A stretch of DNA of 8,626 nucleotides from Cyclobacteriaceae bacterium (GCA_030589835.1 JAUUZS010000154.1:1-8626), one strand, 5' to 3'. Positions 1 through 7,648 are shown, counted from the first letter of the stretch. Notes: generated by a model from the sequence alone, not told the origin. Numbers and translations: made by a program.

Positions 1-244
1 ATTATACGTTTTTGCAGGACTTTTTTACTTGAAAAGAAGCTCAGATACCAAATTCATCTGAATCCGAAGAAGTACTGCGTGATTGGATGTGCGGGAATAG
101 CTTTTCGACAATGGTTTTGCCTTAATTTCTGTATGCAACGAGATAATTGTCCTCATATCGCCTGATCAAGGTCTATTTGGCTATTTCAACTTCTGCTTCG
201 GCAATTTTTTCGTTGCGAATTTTATCAACATGAATTAGCTTTTG
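1..244. other. Gap downstream of the permease; no supported gene
   Basis: No complete gene is convincing here. On the minus strand, the frame that continues in phase after the permease stop codon reads protein-like (rich in K, E, I, A) from 244 down to a TGA at 41-43, but it is broken by TAG at 173-175 and TAA at 122-124 and has no ATG. A 43-codon minus-strand ORF (25-156) and a plus-strand frame open from the window edge to a TGA at 163-165 also exist; neither resembles a family I know and neither has a ribosome binding site. I see no strong hairpin followed by a U-tract that would mark a terminator for the permease operon. Confidence 0.4.
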
Positions 245-2812
245 CTAAACTTCCTTTCTTAGAATTTCCAATGGCGATTTGTTAAGTATACTTTTGGTGT
301 TGATCCAACCTACAAAAACTGTTAAGAAAGTCACTAAAAGCCATATTATGACAAGGGAAATAAAGTCAGGGAAGAACAAAATTTCAAAAAAGAAAATGGA
401 TAAGCCCCAGCTGGCAATCAGCGCAAGGAGGCTTCCGGTGAGTCCGGCAAAAAGTCCCAGGTAACTATATTCTATAATGGTCATTTGCAGGAGTTGTTTT
501 TGTACGGCACCCAAAGTACGGAGCAATACGTTCTCTTTTAAGCGGGCATATTTGCTATTGATCACTGCTCCGGAAAGCACAAACAATCCAGTCAATACAC
601 TGAAGAGCGCCATGAACCGGATGACCAGGGCTATTTTATCAAAAATACCATCAAGCGTATTCAGGATAAGAGTCAGATCAATGGCAGAAACATTAGGGAA
701 TTTTTTCACAAGATCCTGCTGAAATGAGGCGGAAATTTGTGGATCGTCTATTTTACTGACCAGTACAAAAAATTGCGGAGCGCTTTCTAACACACCACTC
801 GGAAAAACAACCATAAAATTGGTTTGTACCCTACGCCAATCAACCTCTCTTATACTCCCAACATATGTTGTAATCGGCACGCCTTGCACATTCCAAATGA
901 TCTCATCTTTTAACTTAAGTCTGAGGCCACGTTGCAAATTATCAGAAACCGAAATAAAAATACTGTCGGATTCATCGGCTGATGGATTATTAAATATTCC
1001 TTCAATAATTTCTTCAGATGAAATCAGGCTGTCGCGATACGTCACACGATATTCTCTTGTTAACGCCCAATTCCGGATTTGTGATAAGGTATCTGCCTGA
1101 ATGTCTGCCACAGAAGAATCGCGTACAGATTTCACTCGTGTAGTGATAATTGGAACAAGTTGCTGAACAGGAATATGATACTCTTCGGCAAGTTCCACCA
1201 CCTGTTCTTTCTGATAGGGCTGGATGTCAAATAAAACGGTATTTGACCTTTCCCCTTTCCCGGCAAACTCAACCTGACCTAAGAGGCTGTTTTGTATCAA
1301 AGCCATGGTAGAAACCAGAAAGGTGCCAAGGCCAATAACGACCACAAGTACCAAGGTTTGATTGTTGGGCCTGAATAGATTGGCCAAACTCTGCCTCCAT
1401 ACAAAGCTGGAATTTTTAGGAAAGTATTTTTTAACCATAAAAATCAATCCCTTTGAAACCAACCAGAGTAAGCCAAAAACAAGGAGTAACGCGCCAAAAA
1501 ATGCGCTTCCATTTCTGATGCTTCCAGTTTGGTCTATGGCAAATAACCATGGAAAAATAATGATCAGTAAGAATATAAAATACCGGAATTTGCTAACTCG
1601 TTGAGTTTTTTCTACTGTAGTCCTGAGGATGATGAGCGGAGGGATAAATCGAATATTTACCAATGGCAGGACAGAAAATAGGGTAGAGATAATCAACCCA
1701 ACCACAAGGCCACGGAGTGCGGCCAGCCATGAAATCTGTACGGAAACTTCGATTGGAATAAAATCGCTAACTACCATGGGCAATAAATACTGTACTAAAA
1801 TACCGTGCATCACGCCGAGTATACTGCCAATAATTCCAAGAAATAGAATCTGGATGAAAAACACATAAAATATTTGCCATCCGGAAGCGCCCATGCACCT
1901 GAGGACAGCGGCAGCATATTTTTTTTCTTTCACATAAATATATACAGAACTTGCCACACCAATACAGCCTAAAATTAATGCGACAAAACTCAGTAGGTTG
2001 AAGAATTTATAAAGATTTTCAAATCCCTGACCAAGGTCTTTTCTCCTTGATTCAACGGTCTCATATCGGTATCCTTTTTGCTCAACAAGTGGATCGAGCT
2101 GTGCTACAATCTTGTCCACATCATCATCAATAATTTTCAGGTACTTATTATAATTTACCCTGCTACCATATTGGATAAGACCGGTTTCTTCGAGTAGTTC
2201 ATAGGGCAGGTAAACCACCGGAGCAAATGATGCAGTTATATTTGTGCTGCCCGGGAAACTTGTGACAAACCCACTTATGGCAAAAGAAGACTTTCCGAGC
2301 TTGAGCGAGTCATTGATGTCAACGCCATATTGTATGGCCAGGCTTTCGTCAATGAGTACACTTTTTCCCGAGCGAAAGGAAGATAAATTTGAGTTTTCAC
2401 TGATTTCTATATCTCCATAAAAGGGAAAAGCCCCTTCCAAAGCAATTACTTGAATTAAGCGCGTCCCCTGGCTTTTGGTGAAGAACACCATAGAGGCGAA
2501 TCTGGCATCCCGTGCAAACTCAGCTTTTATCGTATCAAGGCCGGAAAGAAAATCTTTCTCGAAAGTTTTGCCACGGCTGTTTATTGCCAGATCTGCCCCT
2601 AATAATTCCTTGGCCTGCCCGTTGATATCGTTCTGAAGATTATGGTTGAACGAATCGATCGCGACAAGCGCAGCAATACCGATAACAATGGAGGAGACGA
2701 AGAGAAAAAGCCTGGAGAAATTCTTTCTGGCATCTTTGTATGCCAGCTTCCAGATCCATCCGGATTTTAATAATGAAGTATTTTTTCGAATTACCTTTAT
2801 TTTATAATCCAT
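245..2812 (-). CDS. ybbP: ABC transporter permease, FtsX/MacB fold, YbbP-like
   Basis: Large inner-membrane permease of 855 residues (E. coli YbbP is about 800) that would pair with the ATPase encoded just upstream. Hydrophobic segments lie near residues 35-52, 270-294, 316-345, 360-388, 410-427, 435-458, 485-506, 724-750, 783-810 and 818-838, so about ten helices. Two long extracytoplasmic stretches (about 53-268, MacB-periplasmic-core-like, and about 510-720) each precede an FtsX-type membrane block. Each block carries the family's basic/acidic loop before a Gly: KEKKYAAAVLRCMGAS (295-310) and RLKENVLLRTLGAV (757-770). This duplicated FtsX layout is typical of YbbP and of lipoprotein- or envelope-acting Type VII ABC systems, which use the ATPase for mechanotransmission rather than transport across the membrane. 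The ATG follows the ATPase stop after 7 bp, indicating co-transcription and probable translational coupling; only a weak purine run precedes it. Substrate unknown. Confidence 0.9.
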   Translation of the reverse strand: MDYKIKVIRKNTSLLKSGWIWKLAYKDARKNFSRLFLFVSSIVIGIAALVAIDSFNHNLQNDINGQAKELLGADLAINSRGKTFEKDFLSGLDTIKAEFARDARFASMVFFTKSQGTRLIQVIALEGAFPFYGDIEISENSNLSSFRSGKSVLIDESLAIQYGVDINDSLKLGKSSFAISGFVTSFPGSTNITASFAPVVYLPYELLEETGLIQYGSRVNYNKYLKIIDDDVDKIVAQLDPLVEQKGYRYETVESRRKDLGQGFENLYKFFNLLSFVALILGCIGVASSVYIYVKEKKYAAAVLRCMGASGWQIFYVFFIQILFLGIIGSILGVMHGILVQYLLPMVVSDFIPIEVSVQISWLAALRGLVVGLIISTLFSVLPLVNIRFIPPLIILRTTVEKTQRVSKFRYFIFLLIIIFPWLFAIDQTGSIRNGSAFFGALLLVFGLLWLVSKGLIFMVKKYFPKNSSFVWRQSLANLFRPNNQTLVLVVVIGLGTFLVSTMALIQNSLLGQVEFAGKGERSNTVLFDIQPYQKEQVVELAEEYHIPVQQLVPIITTRVKSVRDSSVADIQADTLSQIRNWALTREYRVTYRDSLISSEEIIEGIFNNPSADESDSIFISVSDNLQRGLRLKLKDEIIWNVQGVPITTYVGSIREVDWRRVQTNFMVVFPSGVLESAPQFFVLVSKIDDPQISASFQQDLVKKFPNVSAIDLTLILNTLDGIFDKIALVIRFMALFSVLTGLFVLSGAVINSKYARLKENVLLRTLGAVQKQLLQMTIIEYSYLGLFAGLTGSLLALIASWGLSIFFFEILFFPDFISLVIIWLLVTFLTVFVGWINTKSILNKSPLEILRKEV

Positions 2813-2819
2813 ATTCTGA

Positions 2820-3506
2820 TTACAATGAAACAGCTTTATCTTCGATTAATTTTCCTCCTTTGAGTTTGAGAATTCTACCCGTATGAGCGGCCAGTTGGAG
2901 GTTGTGCGTCACTAAAACGAGTGTCGTTCCTTTTTCCTGATTGATCTCAAAAAGGAGGTTGGTGACCATTTCTGCAGTTTCTTCATCAAGGTTTCCCGTC
3001 GGTTCATCGGCAAATAGTATTTTAGGATCGGTAATAAAAGCCCTGGCCATCGCTACTCTTTGTTGCTCACCGCCCGAAAGCTGCGATGGGTAGTGATGCA
3101 TTCTTTCCGCCAACCCAACACGGTCAAGCAGGTTCTGCGCCTTTGTTGAAATATTTTTTCCTCCCCGTAATTCCAAAGGGATCATTACATTTTCCAAAGC
3201 GGTAAGCGTGGGCAGCAATTGAAAATTCTGAAATACAAATCCTACATATTGATTTCTTACATAGGCCCGGTCATCTTCATTTAAGCGATTAAGTTCAATA
3301 TCAACGAGGCTCACTTTGCCGGTTGTGGGTTGGTCAAGTCCGGCACATAAGCCAAGTAATGTTGTTTTTCCACTTCCTGATGGCCCTACTATGGAAAGAC
3401 CTGCACTAGGAGCCACTTCAAAAGATATGTTTTGTAGTACCGTCAGATCTTTTTGACCTGAAGAGAATGTTTTAGAAAGCTGTTCTACTTTAAGAATTGA
3501 ACTCAT
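2820..3506 (-). CDS. ybbA: ABC transporter ATP-binding protein, LolD/YbbA family
   Basis: Cytoplasmic ATPase subunit (228 residues, the usual LolD/MacB/YbbA length) expected to dimerise and drive the YbbP-like permease encoded 7 bp downstream. All nucleotide-binding motifs are intact: Walker [10 protein letters not shown] (41-49), Q-loop Gln93 in [21 protein letters not shown] signature LSGGEQQR (143-150), Walker B ILFADEP with Glu168, D-loop GNLD (171-174) and H-loop His201. The [16 protein letters not shown] stretch and the [18 protein letters not shown] block are characteristic of the LolD/FtsE/MacB group. The ATG at 3504-3506 gives a normal N-terminus; no strong Shine-Dalgarno is visible, as is usual in Bacteroidota. 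Divergent from the TesA-like gene, the arrangement also found in E. coli, which supports the ybbA assignment over lolD. The physiological substrate of YbbAP systems is not firmly settled. Confidence 0.92.
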   Translation of the reverse strand: MSSILKVEQLSKTFSSGQKDLTVLQNISFEVAPSAGLSIVGPSGSGKTTLLGLCAGLDQPTTGKVSLVDIELNRLNEDDRAYVRNQYVGFVFQNFQLLPTLTALENVMIPLELRGGKNISTKAQNLLDRVGLAERMHHYPSQLSGGEQQRVAMARAFITDPKILFADEPTGNLDEETAEMVTNLLFEINQEKGTTLVLVTHNLQLAAHTGRILKLKGGKLIEDKAVSL

Positions 3507-3559
3507 AAAAATCTATTTTTTATAAAATAAATCAATTTTTTGAAATTTGGTTTAAAATA

Positions 3560-3592
3560 TTTGATGGACGGATCGTAAAAGAAGTAATTTTA
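3560..3592 (+). promoter_or_regulatory. Candidate Bacteroidota-type promoter for the tesA-like gene
   Basis: A TTTG at 3560-3563 is followed, after 21 bp, by TAATTTTA at 3585-3592. This fits the Bacteroidota sigma-AB consensus TTTG-N19-21-TAnnTTTG with one mismatch in the -7 box (last G is A). It would leave a leader of about 40 bases before the ATG at 3639. The surrounding 132-bp spacer (3507-3638) is very A+T-rich and must also hold the promoter for the divergent ABC operon, but I could not find a convincing box pair on that strand. Prediction by eye only; such A+T-rich sequence yields chance matches. Confidence 0.35.
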
Positions 3593-3638
3593 GCATCGGA
3601 TTAATTTTTTAATTACAAATTTAATCAAAACGTTTGGT

Positions 3639-4262
3639 ATGATAAAATTACTTATCACTGTACTGATGGTTGTTTTGCCAGGAAATTTTAATTCTACAGC
3701 GGCCCAAAAGCAGCAAAAAAATATTTTGTTTTTTGGCAATAGCCTGACTGCCGGTTTTGGATTAGATCCGGAATTGGCTTTTCCAAGTTTGGTACAGCAA
3801 AAAATTGATGGGGAAAACGCAAAGTATACCGTGATCAATGCGGGCTTGAGTGGAGAGACCTCAGCAGGTGGACTAAGCCGAATAGACTGGGTGATGAACC
3901 AGTCTATTGATATTTTTGTGTTGGAACTTGGTGCCAATGACGGTTTGCGTGGACTACCGTTGAAATCCACAAGAAAAAATCTTCAGGCAATCATGGATAA
4001 GGTGAAGCAAAAATACCCGGATGTGGCTTTTGTTATTGCCGGAATGATGGTTCCGCCAAATATGGGCGAGACTTACGGCAACGAATTTGAAATAATTTAT
4101 CGTGAGTTAGCCAGGAAAAATAATGCGGCACTCATTCCTTTCCTATTAGAGGGCGTGGCAGGAATTCCTGACCTTAACCTCCCAGACGGAATACATCCGA
4201 ATGTCGAAGGGCACCAAATTGTCGCTGACAATGTCTGGAAAATTCTAAAGCCGATTCTTTAG
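3639..4262 (+). CDS. tesA: Exported SGNH/GDSL hydrolase, TesA-like arylesterase/lysophospholipase
   Basis: A 207-residue esterase of the SGNH superfamily, close in size to E. coli TesA (thioesterase I / lysophospholipase L1). Residues 1-22 look like a signal peptide: Lys3, hydrophobic core 4-14, and an S-T-A-A cleavage region near 19-22, placing the enzyme in the periplasm. Family blocks are complete: block I FFGNSLTAG with nucleophile Ser35, block II with Gly in NAGLSGET (67-74), block III GANDGLRG with oxyanion Asn100, and block V DGIHPN with Asp183 and His186 forming the triad. The usual GDSL Asp is Asn here (GNSL), a position not part of the triad. The family hydrolyses acyl esters and thioesters, including lysophospholipids; the real substrate here is unknown. 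It diverges from the ybbA-ybbP operon as in E. coli. It ends 3 bp from the convergent sensor gene. Confidence 0.9.
   Translation: MIKLLITVLMVVLPGNFNSTAAQKQQKNILFFGNSLTAGFGLDPELAFPSLVQQKIDGENAKYTVINAGLSGETSAGGLSRIDWVMNQSIDIFVLELGANDGLRGLPLKSTRKNLQAIMDKVKQKYPDVAFVIAGMMVPPNMGETYGNEFEIIYRELARKNNAALIPFLLEGVAGIPDLNLPDGIHPNVEGHQIVADNVWKILKPIL
4245..4262. terminator. Weak hairpin at the convergent gene ends
   Basis: CTAAAG at 4245-4250 and CTTTAG at 4257-4262 form a perfect 6-bp inverted repeat with a 6-base loop, and the right arm contains the TAG stop of the tesA-like gene. It sits where two genes converge with 3 bp between their stops, so it could act in both directions. It is short, A+T-rich and lacks a proper T-tract, so a functional terminator is uncertain. 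Confidence 0.2.
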
Positions 4263-4265
4263 CAG

Positions 4266-6773
4266 TTACATGGTGCCTGTGAAATCGAAGTTTAGTTTGG
4301 TTTGAAGGTTGCTTATCTCACCAAAAATTTTCTTTATGGTAGAAACCTCAATGTGTGTGAGTTGGGTGATGTCAATAATATTATTGGGTATTTTGTTATT
4401 CAAAATACTTTCACTTTGAGATTTGAACCGGATGTGCATCAAATAATTGTATGATAATACAAGCTCGTCATACATCGATTTAGGAATGAACTGCTGAAGG
4501 TAAAGTTGCTTTATTCTTGATAAGGTATTGGTTTCGCAGAGTTTGTGGTTCAATGCATATAGCCTGATAAAACTAATGACGGGGAAAAGAATTTTTTTAA
4601 GATCTAAATTGATATGATCACCTGAATGATTCTCGTCAATAATTTTACCAAATAAGCTAAGTGGTGGCTTGAATTTTACAATGGATTGGGCCATATGATA
4701 AAAGAAGACAGATTTGTTGTCAGCGCTTTGGTTCACATGGTTTCGCAATTCATCTGTTAAATATTTTTTCCCAAAAACGCAGCGAAAATCAAAAAATATG
4801 CTGGCATCCAAAATGCTTTGAGGGTCACCGGTATTAATCCATTCTGAGAAGTAATCTTTCCAGCTAGATAAAGGCTGAGTCCAACTAGGATTCTGGGCCA
4901 TGATGTCGCCATCGCATAATTTATAGCCCACAATATTCAGGTTCTGACATACCTGCCGTCCTAGTTTTTGAAAATAGTCTGATGCTATATTTAGCTTATC
5001 TGCTTCCTGGTTTTCAAAGACAATGGCATTGTCCTGATCTGTAGATAAGGTTTGTTCCATTCTTCCTTCACTCCCCATCACCATAAAGGCAAACTCACAA
5101 GGTGGATTTCCCAAATCTTCTATAGCCAAATCAATGATTCGATGGACAATGGCATCTGAAACTGAACTGATAATTCGCGTAATATTTTGGGTTTTGTCAC
5201 CGCTTTCAATAAGTGCGTTTACCAAAACCGGAACCTTGCTGTATATTTTACGCAACTGTTCGACATCTTCAGCAACTTCAATTTCTTTTATCAAATAACT
5301 AAGCGTGTTTTGTTGAATGCCAATAATATTTTTATAACTGATGACTCCTTCGATCTCACCATTTTCGCTTTTTACAGCCAGGTGTGAAATATTTTTATTT
5401 TTGAAAATTAAGATGGCTTCATATAATAGGGCATGATCCGGTATCGATATGACTGGCGAAGTCATGATTTCGATTACTGGTTTTTGAGCATCCAGATTTG
5501 TAGCCAAAACGCGTTTTTTCAAATCGCTGTTGGTGATTATTCCTATTATATCATTTTCCTTATGTATAAAAAGAACATTCCTCTTTTTTCTGGTCATCAA
5601 CAAGGCCGCATCACGAATAGATGTATCGACAGGACATTTCAGAATATCATGGATGATGGGCCGAATGGGTTGATTCATAAGGAGAAGAGAGGTCTGCAAT
5701 GCATCACTTAGGTGTTCCGCTTCCTTTTCGATTTGATTTTGTGGGGTGATTTCTTTAGTGACAATGATGTACCCTATATCGTTAGCTTGTTTAATTTTTG
5801 AAACAGAAAGAATGACGTCTTTTTCAGATTGATCTTTGCATTTGATTTGTGTTTCGATCGATACGGATTTTTTAGGATCATCAAAAGAAGAAATAAGTAG
5901 TTCCCAATCAATTTTGAAGATGTCTCCAAAGTTTAGCGATAATACTTCGTTTGAATCATATCCTAATAGCTTGTTGAATTTAACATTTGAAAATATAATG
6001 CTACGGTTCCGGATCATTAAGGTGCCTTCTGTCGAGGCCTCAACAAGTGACTTGTATTTTTGTCTGGATAACAACAGGTTGGCCTCGGCATCCTTTCTTT
6101 TGTTTTCAATATTCAGACTTTGACGAATAACGAATGACAATATGATGATGATGATCAAGGAAATAATAAAGGAGATTTTCAAGAGCCGGGTTTTTAAAAT
6201 AGCTATTTCTTCTTTCACATCTCCCAGGTAAATTCCTGTTCCAACCACCCAACCCCATGGCTCAAATCCCCGGACATAAGATAATTTTGGGACAATACGC
6301 GTAGAATCATCTTTCCATTGCCACATGTAATCAATGAATCCTTCTCCATGTGTATCAACCGTTTCTACGGCTTTTACAAACAATTTTATACCGTTTGCAT
6401 CTGCGTAGTCCGAAAGGTCAGTTTGCTTCAATTCGCTTCTGTATGGATGCATGATCATAGTCGGATGCATATCAATGATCCAGAAATAATCTTTATTTTC
6501 TTTTCCGTACCTGATCTTCTCAATTTTAGAGGCTGCCATCTTTTGAGCATCTTCTTCAGAGAGGTTTTGTTTTTCAGCTTCATGATCATATTCTTCCAAC
6601 AAACTCCAGACAGTATTGGTAAGTTCAAGGATCATCTCCTTCTTTTTGTCCATAATGGTCTTTTCAAAAGCAGGTAAAATCAACACAAAAATGAATATGA
6701 TGAACAAGCTGATCGCCAATATGGAAGGGAATACGATGCTTAAAAAAAACTTATGTAATTGCTTGCCCGGCAT
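4266..6773 (-). CDS. Membrane sensor: Cache-PAS-CBS-CBS-DUF294 nucleotidyltransferase
   Basis: An 835-residue protein with an uncommon domain chain. Helix 1 (about 9-33) and helix 2 (about 199-217) flank an extracytoplasmic region (about 40-195) resembling a single-Cache (sCache_2) ligand-binding domain; the stretch around YFWIIDMHPTMIMHP and the GWVVGTGIYLGDV end are typical. A PAS-like domain follows (about 231-345), then two CBS domains (about 366-425 and 433-487), which in other proteins bind adenine nucleotides. Residues about 500-640 form a DUF294-type nucleotidyltransferase domain with the signature GSEGRMEQTLSTDQDNA (567-583); Asp579 and Asp581 are the likely metal ligands, as in GlnD-like enzymes. 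Residues about 677-815 match the DUF294 C-terminal helical domain. No histidine kinase, GGDEF, HAMP or chemoreceptor signalling domain is present, so nucleotidyl transfer is the likely output. The ATG lies 16 bp after the phosphoesterase stop, suggesting one operon. Ligand, acceptor and product are unknown. Confidence 0.85.
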   Translation of the reverse strand: MPGKQLHKFFLSIVFPSILAISLFIIFIFVLILPAFEKTIMDKKKEMILELTNTVWSLLEEYDHEAEKQNLSEEDAQKMAASKIEKIRYGKENKDYFWIIDMHPTMIMHPYRSELKQTDLSDYADANGIKLFVKAVETVDTHGEGFIDYMWQWKDDSTRIVPKLSYVRGFEPWGWVVGTGIYLGDVKEEIAILKTRLLKISFIISLIIIIILSFVIRQSLNIENKRKDAEANLLLSRQKYKSLVEASTEGTLMIRNRSIIFSNVKFNKLLGYDSNEVLSLNFGDIFKIDWELLISSFDDPKKSVSIETQIKCKDQSEKDVILSVSKIKQANDIGYIIVTKEITPQNQIEKEAEHLSDALQTSLLLMNQPIRPIIHDILKCPVDTSIRDAALLMTRKKRNVLFIHKENDIIGIITNSDLKKRVLATNLDAQKPVIEIMTSPVISIPDHALLYEAILIFKNKNISHLAVKSENGEIEGVISYKNIIGIQQNTLSYLIKEIEVAEDVEQLRKIYSKVPVLVNALIESGDKTQNITRIISSVSDAIVHRIIDLAIEDLGNPPCEFAFMVMGSEGRMEQTLSTDQDNAIVFENQEADKLNIASDYFQKLGRQVCQNLNIVGYKLCDGDIMAQNPSWTQPLSSWKDYFSEWINTGDPQSILDASIFFDFRCVFGKKYLTDELRNHVNQSADNKSVFFYHMAQSIVKFKPPLSLFGKIIDENHSGDHINLDLKKILFPVISFIRLYALNHKLCETNTLSRIKQLYLQQFIPKSMYDELVLSYNYLMHIRFKSQSESILNNKIPNNIIDITQLTHIEVSTIKKIFGEISNLQTKLNFDFTGTM

Positions 6774-6789
6774 AATATGATGTTTTTGA

Positions 6790-7536
6790 TTAAAATCTCA
6801 ATACATGAACATTCAATTCATCCGTATCAAAGATACAAATCCCGCTTCTTTTTCCGCTGCTTGTGATTGGCGATATGCCAACGCAGCTCGGCTCAGCGGG
6901 GAGTTGCTTTTTTTTATACCTGTATTGTTTGAAGTTTTTTTTCGTAGTAATATTAAATCCTTTGGTATGCGAATGGCCGGTAAAGCTAACTTTGCAATCC
7001 ATTCGATCCATAAATTCAAAATGTTGCTGAAATTCATCGCTGTAGGTATAAAATTCTTTTTTCAGACCTGATATATTGGGATATACATAGTGGGTGAATA
7101 GCATATTGATTTCTGGTGTTTTTAGGATAGCATATTCCGGCAAGGATTTCAAATAGGCTAAATCATCATCCTTGTACAATGGATTCAGGTCATTTTCTTC
7201 GTGTAACCACAAAGTATCATTGGCCAATTTGTGCCGTTGATGATAATTTAGTTGATACCAATTTTCCGGGAAATCAAAAAAAGAGCAATGTTCAGGGATG
7301 ATACCTGCTGCATGAATATCATGATTGCCGAGGATAACGATTTTGCAATTTGACCGGATCAGGGACAAACATTCATGGGCATTTCTGGTCTGGAGATAAT
7401 TATAATATGGAACGCTAAAACCTGAAATATCACCAAGGCAAATTATATCATCGCATTTATATTTTTCAATTTTCCTCAGCGCTTCTTTCAAGCTGATGAT
7501 ATCCTCATGAATGTCGGTGATGATAGCGATTTTCAT
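6790..7536 (-). CDS. Calcineurin-like metallophosphoesterase
   Basis: A 248-residue cytoplasmic enzyme of the calcineurin-like phosphoesterase superfamily, with no signal peptide. The metal-binding motifs are all present: D-x-H at Asp8/His10 (ITDIH), GD at Asp36 (CLGDISG), GNHD with Asn71, His72 and Asp73, His149 in FTHYVYP, and GHSH with His188 and His190. The late CVGIS segment (219-223) occupies the place of the NPGSVG motif in YfcE/PP2A-like members. The family cleaves phosphomonoesters, phosphodiesters or dinucleoside polyphosphates; the substrate cannot be read from the sequence. It is the first gene of a probable two-gene operon with the Cache/CBS/nucleotidyltransferase sensor, which hints at a nucleotide or nucleotidylated substrate (inference). 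The ATG at 7534-7536 puts the D-x-H strand at the very N-terminus, as expected. No clear Shine-Dalgarno. Confidence 0.88.
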   Translation of the reverse strand: MKIAIITDIHEDIISLKEALRKIEKYKCDDIICLGDISGFSVPYYNYLQTRNAHECLSLIRSNCKIVILGNHDIHAAGIIPEHCSFFDFPENWYQLNYHQRHKLANDTLWLHEENDLNPLYKDDDLAYLKSLPEYAILKTPEINMLFTHYVYPNISGLKKEFYTYSDEFQQHFEFMDRMDCKVSFTGHSHTKGFNITTKKNFKQYRYKKKQLPAEPSCVGISPITSSGKRSGICIFDTDELNVHVLRF

Positions 7537-7556
7537 TGAGAAAATGAACTTAACGA

Positions 7557-7648
7557 GAATGCCTGAATTAATGACCCCTTAGAATGGATATATGCCAGGA
7601 ACGATCAAAGCTGATTTACCACTCTATGAATTGATTAATCAGGCATTC
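7557..7648. repeat. Imperfect inverted repeat with 61-bp loop between genes
   Basis: The left arm, 7557-7572 (GAATGCCTGAATTAAT), and the right arm, 7634-7648 (ATTAATCAGGCATTC), are reverse complements over 15 bp with one extra A in the left arm. The loop (7573-7633) shows no further strong pairing. On the minus-strand transcript the structure would begin 7 bases after the porin stop codon and end 20 bases before the phosphoesterase start. It could be a 3'-end structure of the porin mRNA, a leader element of the next operon, or the ends of a small mobile repeat; it lacks a T-tract next to a compact stem, so it does not look like a standard intrinsic terminator. Confidence 0.6.

Noticed and set aside
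1..165. Plus-strand open frame from the window edge (54 codons, Cys-rich)
   Set aside because: No start inside the window except a late ATG at 133, no recognisable family, and composition unlike the neighbouring genes; probably chance.
279..1868. Several 60-93-codon plus-strand ORFs inside the permease gene
   Set aside because: All are antisense to an unbroken 855-codon frame with clear membrane and FtsX features; none has family similarity I can see.
3507..3559. Promoter boxes for the divergent ABC operon
   Set aside because: TA-rich strings such as TATTTTAT and TAGATTTT occur on the minus strand, but none has a TTTG box at the required spacing, and one abuts the start codon.
3590..3970. 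126-codon minus-strand ORF opposite the esterase gene
   Set aside because: It lies antisense to a gene with a complete catalytic motif set, has no recognisable domain, and is best explained as a shadow frame.
6318..6677. 119-codon plus-strand ORF inside the sensor gene
   Set aside because: Antisense to the Cache domain, which is well supported; the translated peptide is an unrecognisable Phe/Cys-rich sequence without start context.
4266..6773. Histidine kinase or chemoreceptor reading of the sensor
   Set aside because: Cache plus PAS first suggests a kinase, but no H-box, HATPase, GGDEF, EAL or methyl-accepting region follows; the C-terminal half is CBS plus DUF294 instead.
6805..7071. Overlapping short ORFs on both strands within the phosphoesterase gene
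   Set aside because: They fall within the region coding for the conserved GHSH motif and the C-terminal part; shadows of the real frame.
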